From Paramormyrops kingsleyae (lineage: Eukaryota > Chordata > Actinopteri > Osteoglossiformes > Mormyridae), in assembly GCF_048594095.1 (NCBI RefSeq), contig NC_132813.1, positions 7,304,991-7,368,990 of the forward strand: a stretch of 64,000 nucleotides of DNA, read 5' to 3'. Under the pieces are notes generated by a model that was given only the letters and a program-made list of their open reading frames with translations, searched no databases and had not been told where the DNA came from. Made by a program: the position numbers and the translations under genes. Below are positions 62,351 through 64,000 of this stretch, one piece after another. Position 1 is the stretch's first letter, and each line of letters opens with the position of its first letter.

Positions 62351-63203
62351 TGGGAATGGGGCCAAAAGAATGACTTTGTTTGACCCCAGCTGTCAATCAA
62401 TCCCGCAGGCTCACGCCAGACTAAACACTGACACTATTTTAGAGGGCCCTGGCGGGCGCAGCTGCTGGCTCTGAGGGCGGCGACCGGGGACGAGGAGAGG
62501 CCCCCACAGGGGGTGGGAAGAGAGGACAGGGGACATCAGGAGACAGGGTAACAGATTGCAGGACCATTGGTGAAAGTTTGGTAGCCATTGTGTATAAAAT
62601 GTTACATTACAGAAAGGGTCAACATAAGCCGTATCATCATCATCATCCTCACATAACCTTTTTTCCCCCCAAAGAGTCACGAAAAACTAACATTCTGAAA
62701 CTCAATAGCTGCTACTGATCCTGTTCTTTTCTAAACCCGACCTTCCCAGTTGATATGTTCTTGGTATTGATATTACAAGAAAGAAAAGTTCCATACTCAG
62801 GCCCTAACTAATTCCAAATCCATACTCCTGTTGACTGAACACTTAATTCAGGATAATATTCGGATGACTGGCAGTTCACAAAAGTTCTGCCACACCATGC
62901 TTGGTCACAGAGACATGTTGGGTACAAAGAGCAGCCACATTCATAAGTTTCAAACTAAACATGACTGACAAACATTTAGAGGAATTCAAAATAAAAACAG
63001 TGCTTGCTAGTGATGGTAATTGAACATTAACATTGGAGCACCCAATAGCCGATGCAGCCAACCTCAGCTACACTGCAGTCTCCTCTTGCAGGAAAGCTCG
63101 TGAATCCATTCCCAAAATCTGTGAAAAGCAGTATTAAGTGTGACCCACTGCACTACTATACTGAACCACTTTTTCCTAAAGGAACAAAACCACTGCATGC
63201 GGC
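62351..63203. other. Interval without a recognised gene
   Basis: A short CAT repeat near 62634-62648. Nothing else recognised. Confidence 0.35.
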
Positions 63204-63687
63204 TTTTAATGGGGCCTATTATGCTCATTTTCGCTGTTCATAATTACGTTTTTTGGGGTCTATTAGAAAAGATTTACATGCTTCAAAGTTCCAAAAACAT
63301 AATTTTCTCATACTGTACATCTCCAATCACTCTATGGGCGTTACAGCTTTAAGCCTCACCCCTTGTGCTCTTATTGGTCAGCTTTCCTGATTGGTCAGCT
63401 TGCCCTACACATTCTGCCCTGTCTTTCAGTCTGCAGAAAGATCCTTGCAGGTAGATGGCCAATAAGGATTGTATTATAAGGTGACCTCACCATGTCACAG
63501 AAGTAAGGGTTGGAATTCCAACCATGTGTTTCAGATAGATTAGATTAGAGTGCTTTCTGTGGTGAGAGTTACTCAATTCGGCATGTTCTTTGGGTCTTAA
63601 GACTGTTTACATGCACAAAAAGCTATATAACACAATAAAAGGAAAGGAAAGGAAAAAATGGAAAAACATAATAAGGCCCCTTTAATG
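63204..63687. mobile_element. Non-autonomous DNA transposon with inverted ends
   Basis: The left end TTTTAATGGGGCCTATTATG and CTCATTTT is mirrored by the right end CATAATAAGGCCCCTTTAAT. The interior phrases TTTACATGCTTCAAAGTTCC and TTTTCTCATACTGTACATCT are typical of a widespread fish repeat. About 480 bp, no transposase frame. Confidence 0.8.
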
Positions 63688-64000
63688 ATTATTGCATTTC
63701 CTATGCTTGTCCCTATACCTAAATGTAAAACATTTGAATATTCGAGTTCTCTACGACCTTGTTTACAGCATGCCTCATGCACTCCCAGACCATTCCCAAT
63801 GGTAACATCTAACGTCCTCATTACATTTTACTGAAAATAATACCAGCAATAGAAAAAAAGAACACAACATTTCAGACCAACAGGTTTCGATTTTCTGAGG
63901 ATCAGATCAGGCGAGGCTTCAATCCAAACCATTATCTACACGTGTTGATATCATCAGTCGATGGTCCTAGTGTCCAGCCATGGAGTGAGCTAGCCTACCA
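63688..64000. other. Right flank, nothing recognised
   Basis: No exon, RNA gene or element recognised up to the window edge. Confidence 0.35.

Overview
The window is vertebrate nuclear DNA, almost certainly from a ray-finned (teleost-type) fish. Support comes from a Rex3/RTE-like LINE fragment ending in GATG repeats, Tc1/mariner relics typical of fish, repeated copies of the common fish SINE-like element with a GGATGGATGG tail, and a miR-125c-type microRNA known from fish. No bacterial-style operons, CRISPR arrays or dense coding are present. I cannot name the species.

Two conserved loci can be supported. (1) A microRNA cluster on the minus strand: mir-99a (about 50.3 kb), let-7c (about 48.3 kb) and a mir-125c-type hairpin (about 39.46 kb). 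This is the vertebrate mir-99/let-7c/mir-125 cluster, which in mammals lies in the lncRNA host gene MIR99AHG on the human chromosome 21 equivalent. All three hairpins are intact, and both arms are recognisable in each. (2) One exon of HSPA13 (STCH, microsomal HSP70-like ATPase) on the minus strand at 15035-15375, with a canonical acceptor and donor. The other HSPA13 exons were not found. HSPA13 is also on human 21q, so the two loci agree on synteny.

Layout. 0-2.4 kb: large G/C-rich minisatellite with 32/39-bp units. 2.5-8.1 kb: repeat-rich (old DNA transposons, inverted CA/TG arrays, two non-LTR retrotransposon relics). 8.1-14.6 kb: no gene seen. 14.6-18.5 kb: HSPA13 exon flanked by SINE relics and two minisatellites. 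18.5-32 kb: intergenic or intronic, with foldback elements and a possible conserved non-coding element. 32-41 kb: several CpG-rich, promoter-like patches, then mir-125c. 41-46.6 kb: very rich in poly-G/poly-C tracts. 46.6-53.2 kb: AT-rich stretch free of long G/C homopolymers that holds let-7c and mir-99a, ending at a YY1-type promoter candidate upstream of mir-99a. 53-64 kb: no gene recognised, several DNA transposon relics.

The three microRNAs are probably cut from one long minus-strand primary transcript or host lncRNA. Its exons cannot be defined from sequence alone. Most long open frames in the window are shadows of tandem repeats or chance frames.
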